Notes under the pieces: model-generated
Seen by the model: only the letters and a program-made list of their open reading frames with translations
Told to the model about the DNA's origin: nothing
Database searches by the model: none
NCBI GenBank assembly: GCA_964476155.1
Contig: CAYYYS010000010.1
Coordinates: forward strand, 20,268-84,267
Direction: 5' to 3'
From: JAHIYU01 sp964476155
GTDB taxonomy: Bacteria > Krumholzibacteriota > Krumholzibacteriia > LZORAL124-64-63
DNA length: 64,000 nt
Shown: piece after piece, positions 52,182-59,790 of the stretch
How positions within the stretch are numbered: the first letter of the stretch is position 1
Layout: each line of letters begins with the position of its first letter
Translations under genes and position numbers: made by a program

Positions 52182-52891
52182 TCCCCTTGATCCTCATTCT
52201 GGCTGCTTTGGCCCTGGTCACCTTCGGCGGCTCGCGTCGTTCCGAATCGCGCGGCAAGACACCCTTCTCCAGGACCGGAAAGCACTACCGCCGCTGTTAC
52301 AATCGACGCGGCTTCCTGAGACTCGGGATCGGCAGCGCCGTGGCGGCCCTGATGGCGCACACGTCCATCGACGAGACGGTCGACGCCTGGCACCGGGACG
52401 AGGTCCGTTCACCGGCCACCGATCGCGCTTCCCACGTATTTCGCGAGGGCGGCGAACGTTTCTGGTTCTTCTACTGGGCGCTCTTCGCCCTGACCGACGC
52501 CTGGTCCGGCAGCAACGCCCTGACGCGATGGGGGCGGAGCACCTGCGAGGCCATGGTCGTGGGCCTGCCCGGTCTGTGGACCATCCAGCGGGTTGCGGGC
52601 GCCTCGCGACCCACCGACGCGGCCGCCAATTCGCATTGGCGTCCCATGGCCGACGACAACGCCGCCTCGGGCCACACCTTCATGGCGTCGATCCCCTGGA
52701 TCGTGGCGGCCCGTCGCGCGGGCGGCGCCCCGGCCCGACTGGCCGCTTACGTGGCCAGCGTACCCACCGGTTGGTCGCGTCTGAACGACCGCAAGCATTA
52801 CCTGTCACAGGTCATGCTGGGTTACGTGATCGCCTGGAACGCGGTCGATTCCGTCATCAGCGACGACCGGCACGATTCCGGCAAGGGCTGA
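52178..52891 (+). CDS. PAP2-superfamily-like membrane protein with altered phosphatase motifs
   Basis: A 237-residue protein with an N-terminal hydrophobic segment and several later ones. The three PAP2 blocks are recognisable but changed: 'IQRVAGASRPTDA' for KxxxxxxRP, 'NAASGHTFMASIPW' for PSGH, and 'TGWSRLNDRKHYLSQVMLGY' for SRxxxxxHxxxD, with Gln in place of the final Asp. The central histidines are kept, so lipid phosphate phosphatase activity is possible but weakened by the substitution. It overlaps the LhgO-like gene by four bases and lies five bases before recQ. Confidence 0.68.
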   Translation: MIPLILILAALALVTFGGSRRSESRGKTPFSRTGKHYRRCYNRRGFLRLGIGSAVAALMAHTSIDETVDAWHRDEVRSPATDRASHVFREGGERFWFFYWALFALTDAWSGSNALTRWGRSTCEAMVVGLPGLWTIQRVAGASRPTDAAANSHWRPMADDNAASGHTFMASIPWIVAARRAGGAPARLAAYVASVPTGWSRLNDRKHYLSQVMLGYVIAWNAVDSVISDDRHDSGKG

Positions 52892-52895
52892 GCCC

Positions 52896-54737
52896 ATGAC
52901 AACACCCCTGGACATCCTGCGCACGGTCTACGGCTACCCGGAATTCCGCGATCATCAGGCCGAGATCATCGACCACGTGCTGGCCGGCGACGACGCCCTG
53001 GTGATCATGCCCACCGGTGGCGGCAAGTCCCTCTGCTACCAGATCCCGTCCCTGCTCAGGTCCGGCGCCGGCGTGATCGTCTCGCCGCTGATCGCCCTGA
53101 TGCAGGACCAGGTGGCCGCTTTGCGCCAGTTGGGTGTGCGGGCGGCCTTTCTCAACTCCACGTTGCCGGTGAACGAAGCGCGGCACGTGGAGGACCAGTT
53201 GCGCGCGGGCGAACTAGACCTGCTCTACGTCGCGCCGGAGCGTCTCCTGCAGGACCGGACCCTCGATCTGCTCGAGTCCGTGGCCGCGTCCACCGGTCTC
53301 GCGCTCTTCGCCATCGACGAGGCCCACTGTGTCTCCCAGTGGGGACACGACTTCCGCCCCGAGTATCTGCAGCTCGACATCCTGGCCGAGCGCTTTCCCG
53401 ACGTGCCGCGTCTCGCCTGCACGGCCACCGCCGATGCGCGGACCCGCGAGGAGATTTTGCAGGGGCTGCACCTTCAGGACGGGCGCACTTTCGTCACTGG
53501 TTTCGACCGGCCCAATATCCGCTACCGGGTCGTTCCCAAGAGTGATCCCCTGCGACAACTGCTCGTTTTTCTGCGCGAGGAACACGTCGGCAACGCGGGC
53601 ATCGTCTATCGTCTCTCGCGCAAGCAGGTGGAGAAATCCGCGGCGTTCCTGGTCGAGAACGGAATCCCGGCCCTGCCGTACCACGCCGGTCTGCCCAAGG
53701 CCGTGCGGCGCGCCAACCAGGAGCGGTTCCTGCGCGAGGACAATCTGGTGATGACCGCGACCATCGCTTTCGGCATGGGGATCGACAAGCCGGACGTGCG
53801 TTTCGTCGCCCATCTCGACCTGCCCAAGAGTATCGAGGCCTACTACCAGGAGACCGGCCGCGCCGGACGCGACGGCCTGCCCGCCGACGCCTGGATGACC
53901 TACGGCCTGCAGGACGTGATCCTGCTGCGCAAGATGGCCGAGTCGAGCGAGGCCGACGCCATGCACAAACGTCGCGAGCAACAGCAGCTCGACACCATGC
54001 TCGGCTACTGCGAGGTGGTTGATTGCCGGCGGCGTATCCTACTGCAGCACTTCGGCGAGACGCTGGCGGAGCCCTGCGGCAACTGCGATACCTGTCTCGA
54101 GCCCGTCGACACGTTCGATGGGACCGAGGCGGCGCAGAAGGCCCTGTCCTGCGTGGCGCGGACGGGGCAGCGCTTCGGGGCGCAGCATGTGATCGACGTG
54201 TTGCGCGGGAGCGAGAACGAGCGTGTGCTGCGCCTGGGGCATGACCGACTGAGCACCTACGGCATAGGTCTGGAACTGGATGCCTGGGGATGGCGAAGCG
54301 TCATGCGTCAGCTGGTGGCGCGGGGGCTGCTGGCTCTCGATCCGGAAGGTTATGGCGGTCTACGTCTGACCGAAGACGCCCGGCCGGTTCTGCGGGGGGA
54401 GGAAGAGCTCCAGTTGCGGCGGGACGTGCTGAAGCGCTCGACCAGCGCCAAAGCCAAACGGCGGGCACGGCTGGCGTTCGTCGCCGAGGATGGCGACCTG
54501 GACGATCCCGCGACACAGGCTCTTTTCGAGAAGCTGCGTGCGCGTCGCCGCGAGTTGGCGGAGGAACAGGGCGTGCCGCCTTACGTGATTTTTCACGATC
54601 GGGCGCTGGCGGCCATGGCGGTTCACCGGCCGGTTACGGACGAGGCTTTTCTGGGGATCGGTGGCGTGGGGGAGAAGAAGTTGGAGCGGTACGGGGAGGT
54701 ATTTATGGGGTTGATCCGGGAGAGCACTAGATACTGA
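52896..54737 (+). CDS. recQ: ATP-dependent DNA helicase RecQ
   Basis: A 613-residue helicase of normal RecQ length and order. Motif 0/I: 'FRDHQAEIIDHVLAGDDALV' and 'MPTGGGKSLCYQIPSLL' (K44). Motif II: 'FAIDEAHCVSQWGHDFRPEY'. Motif VI: 'YYQETGRAGRDGLPA'. The RQC zinc site is formed by cysteines in 'VVDCRRRILLQHFGE' and 'PCGNCDTC', followed by the winged helix. The HRDC domain is at the end ('VPPYVIFHDRALAAMAVHRP', 'FLGIGGVGEKKLERYG'). It unwinds DNA 3'-5' in recombination and repair. Confidence 0.95.
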   Translation: MTTPLDILRTVYGYPEFRDHQAEIIDHVLAGDDALVIMPTGGGKSLCYQIPSLLRSGAGVIVSPLIALMQDQVAALRQLGVRAAFLNSTLPVNEARHVEDQLRAGELDLLYVAPERLLQDRTLDLLESVAASTGLALFAIDEAHCVSQWGHDFRPEYLQLDILAERFPDVPRLACTATADARTREEILQGLHLQDGRTFVTGFDRPNIRYRVVPKSDPLRQLLVFLREEHVGNAGIVYRLSRKQVEKSAAFLVENGIPALPYHAGLPKAVRRANQERFLREDNLVMTATIAFGMGIDKPDVRFVAHLDLPKSIEAYYQETGRAGRDGLPADAWMTYGLQDVILLRKMAESSEADAMHKRREQQQLDTMLGYCEVVDCRRRILLQHFGETLAEPCGNCDTCLEPVDTFDGTEAAQKALSCVARTGQRFGAQHVIDVLRGSENERVLRLGHDRLSTYGIGLELDAWGWRSVMRQLVARGLLALDPEGYGGLRLTEDARPVLRGEEELQLRRDVLKRSTSAKAKRRARLAFVAEDGDLDDPATQALFEKLRARRRELAEEQGVPPYVIFHDRALAAMAVHRPVTDEAFLGIGGVGEKKLERYGEVFMGLIRESTRY

Positions 54738-54759
54738 ATAGGTAGTTATCCACACTCAC

Positions 54760-54863
54760 GGTACCACGTGGTACCCCGTTTTTGATGCGGGGTGTTGTCT
54801 ACGACCCCCCGGGTGACCCTGGTTTTGATTTTCCGCGCGTTGCACATCACCCCGGGGTGATGT
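54760..54863. repeat. Three-palindrome intergenic element, copy B
   Basis: The first palindrome is the perfect 16-mer GGTACCACGTGGTACC (54760-54775). The second, imperfect, is centred near 54811 (GACCCCCCGGGTGACC). The third is the perfect 20-mer ACATCACCCCGGGGTGATGT (54844-54863). The linkers are 'CCGTTTTTGATGCGGGGTG' and 'CTGGTTTTGATTTTCCG'. Copy A at 7556-7666 has the same third palindrome, the same linker motif and the same order and spacing. The element fills the gap between recQ and the next gene. Confidence 0.75.
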
Positions 54864-54941
54864 CATCCTCGCCACGAAGAATGTGAATCCCTCGCATTCC
54901 ATAAGCGATCTGTGTCATAATCGTCACATGAGGTGATGACT

Positions 54942-55556
54942 ATGCTGAAATCGATCGTATCGCTCATCGAGAGTCTTGTTCGAAAACCGAATATGAAGTC
55001 CCTTGGCTTTGTCTCGATATTACTCATGATCCTCCCGCTGCCCGCCGCCGCCTCCGAGAGGGTCGAGATTCCGCTGCCGGAATTGGTCGGATCGTATGGA
55101 GGAGGTTGCACAGTCTACCGTCACATGGACCTCACCATCCGGCCGATCCCCGCCGCCATAGATTCCGTTGAATTCCGCATGTCCGGCTATCTGGAGGCGG
55201 GGATCTATGACTGCCAGTGGGGCCCCGACTGCTGGCCGTTGATCGTCAGCTGCATGATCTCGGATCCCGAGGTGGGTTGGTGGGACTGGTTCTTCTACGG
55301 ACCCTGCACGAGCGGCGAGACGACCGTCACGAGCCTCTTCGAGGAGTCCTCGTTCCATCAGCCGGGGTGGGACTTTCTCCTGGACGGGGAATGCCAGCTC
55401 TCCTTCAGCGTCTCACCGGACTGGGCAGACGGTTGCGTCGCCCTGTCGGACGATCCAACCGCGGAGATCCAAGAGGCCGTGATCATCATCCACATGGATC
55501 CGCTGGTTCCGGCCGAGGGCTTGACCTGGGGACGGGTCAAGTCGCTGTATCGGTAA
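54942..55556 (+). CDS. Secreted protein of unknown function with W-G-x-V-K tail
   Basis: A 204-residue exported protein. The ATG at 54942 has a GAGGTG site six bases upstream, although the signal-peptide hydrophobic core (SLGFVSILLMILPLPAAAS) begins only near residue 19; the ATG at 54993 would give a shorter signal peptide but has no ribosome-binding site. The mature protein is strand-rich with cysteine pairs ('DCQWGPDCWPLIVSCM') and tryptophan-rich segments ('EVGWWDWFFYGPC'). No enzyme motif is visible. It ends 'EGLTWGRVKSLYR', as do two other secreted proteins in the window. Confidence 0.65.
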   Translation: MLKSIVSLIESLVRKPNMKSLGFVSILLMILPLPAAASERVEIPLPELVGSYGGGCTVYRHMDLTIRPIPAAIDSVEFRMSGYLEAGIYDCQWGPDCWPLIVSCMISDPEVGWWDWFFYGPCTSGETTVTSLFEESSFHQPGWDFLLDGECQLSFSVSPDWADGCVALSDDPTAEIQEAVIIIHMDPLVPAEGLTWGRVKSLYR

Positions 55557-55618
55557 AAGAGAAGACCGGGATCGTGGGGATCCCGGCCGGCCCGTCGCCA
55601 CTCAAGATCGTCTGCGTT

Positions 55619-56839
55619 TCATCGCGCCAGCGTCATCCGTCCGCTCCCGGTTCCATCCCGCGTCACGATCCGATACAGATAGACCCCCGACGAGAGCTCC
55701 CGACCCGACTCGTCCCGCCCATTCCAGCGCCACCCCTGCGCGCCCGCCGTCGCGTTCCAGTCGACCGCGCGCACGACCCGTCCCGCCAAGTCATGGATGG
55801 CCAGGTTCACCGGCCCGCCGTCCGGCAGCTCGAAGCGGATCACCGTCGAGGGATTGAAAGGATTGGGATGGTTGCCGTACACCTGGAGCGTGGCCAGCAC
55901 CGGTGTCGCGGTCGAGCCCTCGTCGGTCTCCCACATGGTGCCGTTCACGTAGTATTCGCCCACGCCGTCGCTGGTGATGATGACGTGTCCGTTGACGATG
56001 GTGCGCATGTCCGCCGGGTAGGTCGCGCTCGAGCCCTGGGCCGTCTGGTAGATGTAGCTGTCCAGGGCGGCCAGACGGTTCAACACGTCCTGATGCGGAT
56101 GCCCGTAGGGACTGGAGTCGGGAACCGAGATGATCGAGACTTCGGGCGTAAGGTCGGCCAGGAAGGACGCGTTGCTGCTGCTGTAGGAGCCGTGGTGGTT
56201 GACACGATAGATCTCGATGTCGCCCACTTCGGGCCCGACACTCGTTTCGATATCGCTGTAACTGCCGCCGCCGCCGGTCAAGTCGCCCGCTGCGAAGAAT
56301 GCGAAGTCCTCGCATTCCACCAACAGGGCCAGGCAGTAATCGTTTTCCTTGGACGAGGAGTCGTAGGGAGATGACATCTGTCCGTTGCCGTTGAGCGCCA
56401 CGACCGTAACGGTCACGTTGTCGCCCAGGTCGATGACCATGCCGTCGGTGGCGATCTGGCGCTTGGGAGCGACGGCGGCGGCGTAATCGCCGTAGGTGAT
56501 CGTGGTGTAGGACCAGCCCCGGTCATACACGGCTTCGGTGACGCCGACCGCGTCGTAGACCTCGTCGAGTCCGCCGCAATGGTCGGCGTGATAGTGGCTG
56601 GCGGCCATGTAGTCGAGGGTGGTGATACCCAGGCTCGTGAGGTAGGGCACGATGATGCCGTTGCCGGCGCCGTTGTTGCCGCCGTCGAAGAGCAGCGTCT
56701 GGCCGCTCGAGGAAACGATCAGGGTGGCATCGGCCTGGCCCACGGCGAGGCAATGTATGGTGACGTCGGCCGTGGCCGGTCCGGCCATCGCAAAAGTCAG
56801 TATGGTCGCGCAGACGAATACGAAGCGCTTCACGTTCAT
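55619..56839 (-). CDS. Secreted metallo-beta-lactamase-fold hydrolase with FlgD-like C-terminal domain
   Basis: A 406-residue exported protein with signal peptide MNVKRFVFVCATILTFAMAG. The catalytic domain begins 'IHCLAVGQADATLIVSSSGQ' and holds the metal site 'SHYHADHCGG' (H82, H84, D86, H87), with later ligands in 'FFAAGDLTGG' and 'VNHHGSYSSSN'. The pattern resembles the ComEC/Rec2 C-terminal and related extracellular MBL hydrolases, which may act on nucleic acids or phosphodiesters. The last 90 residues are a FlgD-like Ig domain ('HPNPFNPSTVIRFELPDGGP', 'LAIHDLAGRVVRAVD', 'LSSGVYLYRIVTRDG'). Substrate unknown. Confidence 0.82.
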   Translation of the reverse strand: MNVKRFVFVCATILTFAMAGPATADVTIHCLAVGQADATLIVSSSGQTLLFDGGNNGAGNGIIVPYLTSLGITTLDYMAASHYHADHCGGLDEVYDAVGVTEAVYDRGWSYTTITYGDYAAAVAPKRQIATDGMVIDLGDNVTVTVVALNGNGQMSSPYDSSSKENDYCLALLVECEDFAFFAAGDLTGGGGSYSDIETSVGPEVGDIEIYRVNHHGSYSSSNASFLADLTPEVSIISVPDSSPYGHPHQDVLNRLAALDSYIYQTAQGSSATYPADMRTIVNGHVIITSDGVGEYYVNGTMWETDEGSTATPVLATLQVYGNHPNPFNPSTVIRFELPDGGPVNLAIHDLAGRVVRAVDWNATAGAQGWRWNGRDESGRELSSGVYLYRIVTRDGTGSGRMTLAR

Positions 56840-56942
56840 TATCGATCCTTCCGGAAGACGAGTCTATCGGTGCAGTCTATAATTATATCATAAACGGATA
56901 GGTGTAATGCAAGTGCGTGTGGGGATTCGATATCGCATGTGC

Positions 56943-56974
56943 AAAAAAGAGGGCCGCGCCCGAAGACGCGGCCC
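56943..56974 (-). terminator. Intrinsic terminator after citrate synthase
   Basis: On the minus strand GGGCCGCG and CGCGGCCC form a stem closed by a UCUUCGGG loop and followed by TCTTTTTT. It lies about 90 bases past the citrate synthase stop. In between are short direct and inverted repeats of GCGCGC type. Confidence 0.85.
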
Positions 56975-57064
56975 CTATCGTGTTTTGGGACTGGCGTATC
57001 AGCCGCGCGAAGCGTCGGCTGCATACGACAGGGTCGTGACAGCGCGCAGCGCGTCTGTCACGAC

Positions 57065-58339
57065 CTACTTGACCTGCTTCTTCAGCCACTTGGTCGTCAC
57101 GGACTTGGGCCGCTCGAGCGGCGCGCCCAGGGCCCGGTTGACGATCAGCTGGGACAGCATGCCCATGGCACGGCTGATGGAGAACAGCACCGTGTAGTAC
57201 GAGAACTCCTTCATGCCGTAGTGGTAGAGCAGGGCGCCCGATCCGGCGTCCACGTTGGGCCACGGGTTCTTGGCCTTGCCTTGTTCCTTGAGCACCTTCG
57301 GGACGATCTCGAAGACGTTGTTGACCGTCTTCATGATCGGGTCGTCGGGGAAGTGCTTCATGCCGAAGGCGCGGAACTCGACGAAACGCGGGTCGCTGAC
57401 GCGCAGCACCGCGTGGCCGTAGCCGGGAATGACCTTGCCGCTGTTGAGCGTTTCCCAGGTGTAGTTGCGGATGTCTTCCGGTGTCGGATGACCGCGGAAC
57501 TTCTTGTTGAGCTGGATGATCCAGTTCAGGCATTCCTGGTTGGCGAGTCCGTGCAACGGACCGGCCAGGCCGTTCAAGCCCGCGGACACCGAGTAGTAGG
57601 CGTCGCTCAGGGCGGAGCCGACTAGGTGACAGGCGTGCGCCGAAACGTTGCCGCCCTCGTGGTCGCAGTGCAGCACCAGGTAGAGGCGCATGCAGTCGGC
57701 GAACTCGCCGGTCGGGTCCTTGATGCCGAGCATGTGCGCGAAGTTGCTCGCCCAGGGCAGGTCCTTCTTGGGCGCGATGCGGCGGCCCTTGTTGAAGCGC
57801 ATGCGGTAGATGCCGGCGGCGAGCGCGGGCAGCTTGGCCAGCAGGTCCAGCGACTCCTCCATCATCGGCTTCCAGTAGTCCGTCTTGTGCATGCCCTTGT
57901 TGTAGGCCGCGCGGAATTTGGATTCGCGCTCCATGCAGAGGATGCCCGTGTCGAGCATGCACATGGGGTGCGAGTTCTTCGGCATGGCCTCGAGGACCTT
58001 CCACACGTACCCGGGTACCTTGGCGCGAGCGGCCAAGTCCTTGCGCAGAGACAGGCGGTCGCGGCTGTTGGGCAGCTCGCCGGTGCAGAGCAGGTAGAAG
58101 ATGTCCTCGGGCGTCTTGTCGGCGAGCTTGCCGATGGGCGTGCCGCGGATCATCAGGCCCTTGTCGGGCGGTACTTCCGAGGTATCGCACACCATGCACT
58201 TGATCCCGCGCATACCCCCGTAAGCCTGCAGCAGCGTCACGTCACTGATCTTCTTCGATCCGTGTTTCTTGACGAGTGTGCCGATCTCCTTCCGCCACTT
58301 CGGAATGAGCACTTCCATTCGGTTCTGCAGTTTCGCCAT
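57065..58339 (-). CDS. gltA: Citrate synthase, eukaryotic/mitochondrial-like type
   Basis: A 424-residue citrate synthase. The catalytic histidines are in 'YLVLHCDHEGGNVSAHACHL' and 'VIPGYGHAVLRVSDPR', and the aspartate in 'PWPNVDAGSGALLYHYGM'. The 'GMRGIKCMVCDTSEVPPDKG' start and the insert pattern resemble the mitochondrial-type enzymes found in some bacteria more than the hexameric proteobacterial GltA. It condenses oxaloacetate and acetyl-CoA in the TCA cycle. The ATG at 58339 is selected because AAGGAGG is six bases upstream; the frame extends 30 codons further 5' without support. It is transcribed alone. Confidence 0.92.
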   Translation of the reverse strand: MAKLQNRMEVLIPKWRKEIGTLVKKHGSKKISDVTLLQAYGGMRGIKCMVCDTSEVPPDKGLMIRGTPIGKLADKTPEDIFYLLCTGELPNSRDRLSLRKDLAARAKVPGYVWKVLEAMPKNSHPMCMLDTGILCMERESKFRAAYNKGMHKTDYWKPMMEESLDLLAKLPALAAGIYRMRFNKGRRIAPKKDLPWASNFAHMLGIKDPTGEFADCMRLYLVLHCDHEGGNVSAHACHLVGSALSDAYYSVSAGLNGLAGPLHGLANQECLNWIIQLNKKFRGHPTPEDIRNYTWETLNSGKVIPGYGHAVLRVSDPRFVEFRAFGMKHFPDDPIMKTVNNVFEIVPKVLKEQGKAKNPWPNVDAGSGALLYHYGMKEFSYYTVLFSISRAMGMLSQLIVNRALGAPLERPKSVTTKWLKKQVK

Positions 58340-58542
58340 GAGGGCCTCCTTCGTAAAGTAAAACAGGAGCATCTTGGTGTGGTACAATGCCTTGCGAAAC
58401 CTGTTGGTTTCGCGGTAAGTACGCGCCAAAGGTTCTCGCAGTATGCTCCGAGCAAATTACCATTGCAAGCAGAATCGGGCATTGGCATTCATTAGCGGCT
58501 ACACTAAGTTTGCGTTCGCCGAACGCTCATCCTGGAGATGTC

Positions 58543-59586
58543 ATGCCCGACCGGAAAAAAGCCCGCGATCTGTTCCGCGATGTCATCGCCCTGGCGCCCA
58601 TGGCCATGGGCGGCAACCTGCCGTATCGTCGTTTGTGCCGCGAGTTCGGCGCCGAGATGACGTGCAGCGAAATGATCCTCGCGCACAAGCTCGCCAAGGG
58701 CAGCCGCCGTGAGATGCCGTTGCTGCGACGACATGAAAACGAGTCGCCCTTCGGTATCCAGATCGCCGCCGGCAAGCCCGCCGCCATGGGCGATGGCGTG
58801 CGGGTGGCCGCGTCACACGATCCCGACTACATCGACCTGAACTTCGGCTGCCCCATCAACGTGATGGTGCGTCGCGGCATCGGTGCGGCGGCGCTGAAAC
58901 GTCCGGCCCGACTGGCGGCCATGATCGCCGCGGCCCGCAAGGTCACCGACCTGCCGATGCTGGTGAAGATCCGCGCCGGCTGGTCGGAGAGGAAAATCAA
59001 CGGCGTCGAGTCGGCGCGGATCGCCGCGGCCGAGGGCGCCGACTGCATCAGTATCCACGGACGCACCCGCGAACAGAGGTATCGTCGCGACGCCGACTGG
59101 TCGATCATCGGCGAAGTGGCCGACGCTGTGGATATCCCGGTCCTGGGCAACGGCGACATCCTGCTGCCCGGCGACCGTGCGCGCCATCTGGAAGAAACCA
59201 GCGTGAGCGGCGTGGTCGTGGCGCGCGGCGCGCTGATCAAGCCCTGGATTTTCCGCGAACTCCGCTCGGGGGAGATATGGCACCCGACCGTGGCCGAGCG
59301 TTGGGGCGTCATGCGACGGTACTTCGAGATGGCCGCCGAGTATTTCGGCGACGACGAGACGGGCCTGTCGCGCGTGGAACGGTTTCTTGTCTGGCACCTC
59401 GGATTCTGGCATCGCTACCGGCCATACACGGATGCCGACCAGGTCGCGTCCGACACGTCGCTCATCCAGCAACGCAACGATGACGTCCCCGACGATCCCG
59501 AAGAGCGGCTGCTCTACAGCGGTCGCGAAGAAGACCACCGGCTGATTTGGCGCCGTCTTCTTGACAAGGATCACCCCGGCGTTTAG
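58543..59586 (+). CDS. tRNA-dihydrouridine synthase-family protein, DUS3-like
   Basis: A 347-residue FMN enzyme of the DUS family. 'VIALAPMAMGGNLPYRRLCR' is the start of the TIM barrel, and the catalytic cysteine is C103 in 'DYIDLNFGCPINVMVRRGIG'. 'LPMLVKIRAGW', 'CISIHGRTREQRYRRDADWS', 'VLGNGDIL' and 'VVVARGALIKPWIF' are the FMN and tRNA-binding motifs. The 'FGCPI..V..RG.G' pattern resembles the eukaryotic DUS3 branch. It reduces specific uridines in tRNA, or possibly in rRNA. The start has GGAG five bases upstream. Confidence 0.85.
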   Translation: MPDRKKARDLFRDVIALAPMAMGGNLPYRRLCREFGAEMTCSEMILAHKLAKGSRREMPLLRRHENESPFGIQIAAGKPAAMGDGVRVAASHDPDYIDLNFGCPINVMVRRGIGAAALKRPARLAAMIAAARKVTDLPMLVKIRAGWSERKINGVESARIAAAEGADCISIHGRTREQRYRRDADWSIIGEVADAVDIPVLGNGDILLPGDRARHLEETSVSGVVVARGALIKPWIFRELRSGEIWHPTVAERWGVMRRYFEMAAEYFGDDETGLSRVERFLVWHLGFWHRYRPYTDADQVASDTSLIQQRNDDVPDDPEERLLYSGREEDHRLIWRRLLDKDHPGV

Positions 59587-59600
59587 AGTCGCTTAACATT

Positions 59601-59745
59601 CGAACGATCAGGTGATCAAACGGAAGCCGGTGTGAATCCGGCGCGGCCCCGCCACTGTATGCGGCGACGAAACCCGTAGACGAGCCACTGGCGCAAGCTG
59701 GGAAGGCACGGGGAGTAGGACGACCCGCAAGCCAGGAGACCGATC
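59601..59745 (+). ncRNA. Cobalamin (AdoCbl) riboswitch
   Basis: The conserved elements appear in order. AGGTGATCAAACGGAAGCCG corresponds to the 5' core. GTGTGAATCCGGCGCGG continues into CCCCGCCACTGTATGCGG, which contains the GCCACTGT core. Then comes GGGAAGGCACGGGGAGTAGG, and finally the B12 box GCCAGGAGACC at 59731-59741. It lies 43 bases before the start of the BtuB-like receptor gene. Confidence 0.93.
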
Positions 59746-59790
59746 TCCCGATCCCGCTGCCGAACTCTCGCGGGAGGGGTCTCTGGCATG
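59732..59790 (+). promoter_or_regulatory. Riboswitch expression platform masking the btuB ribosome-binding site
   Basis: The ribosome-binding site CGGGAGGGG (59771-59779) lies nine bases before the ATG. CTCCCG at 59745-59750 is complementary to CGGGAG at 59771-59776. The end of the B12 box, CCAGGAGACC, can also pair with GGTCTCTGG at 59778-59786, immediately before the start codon. Both pairings would hide the ribosome-binding site when cobalamin is bound, giving translational control. Confidence 0.6.
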
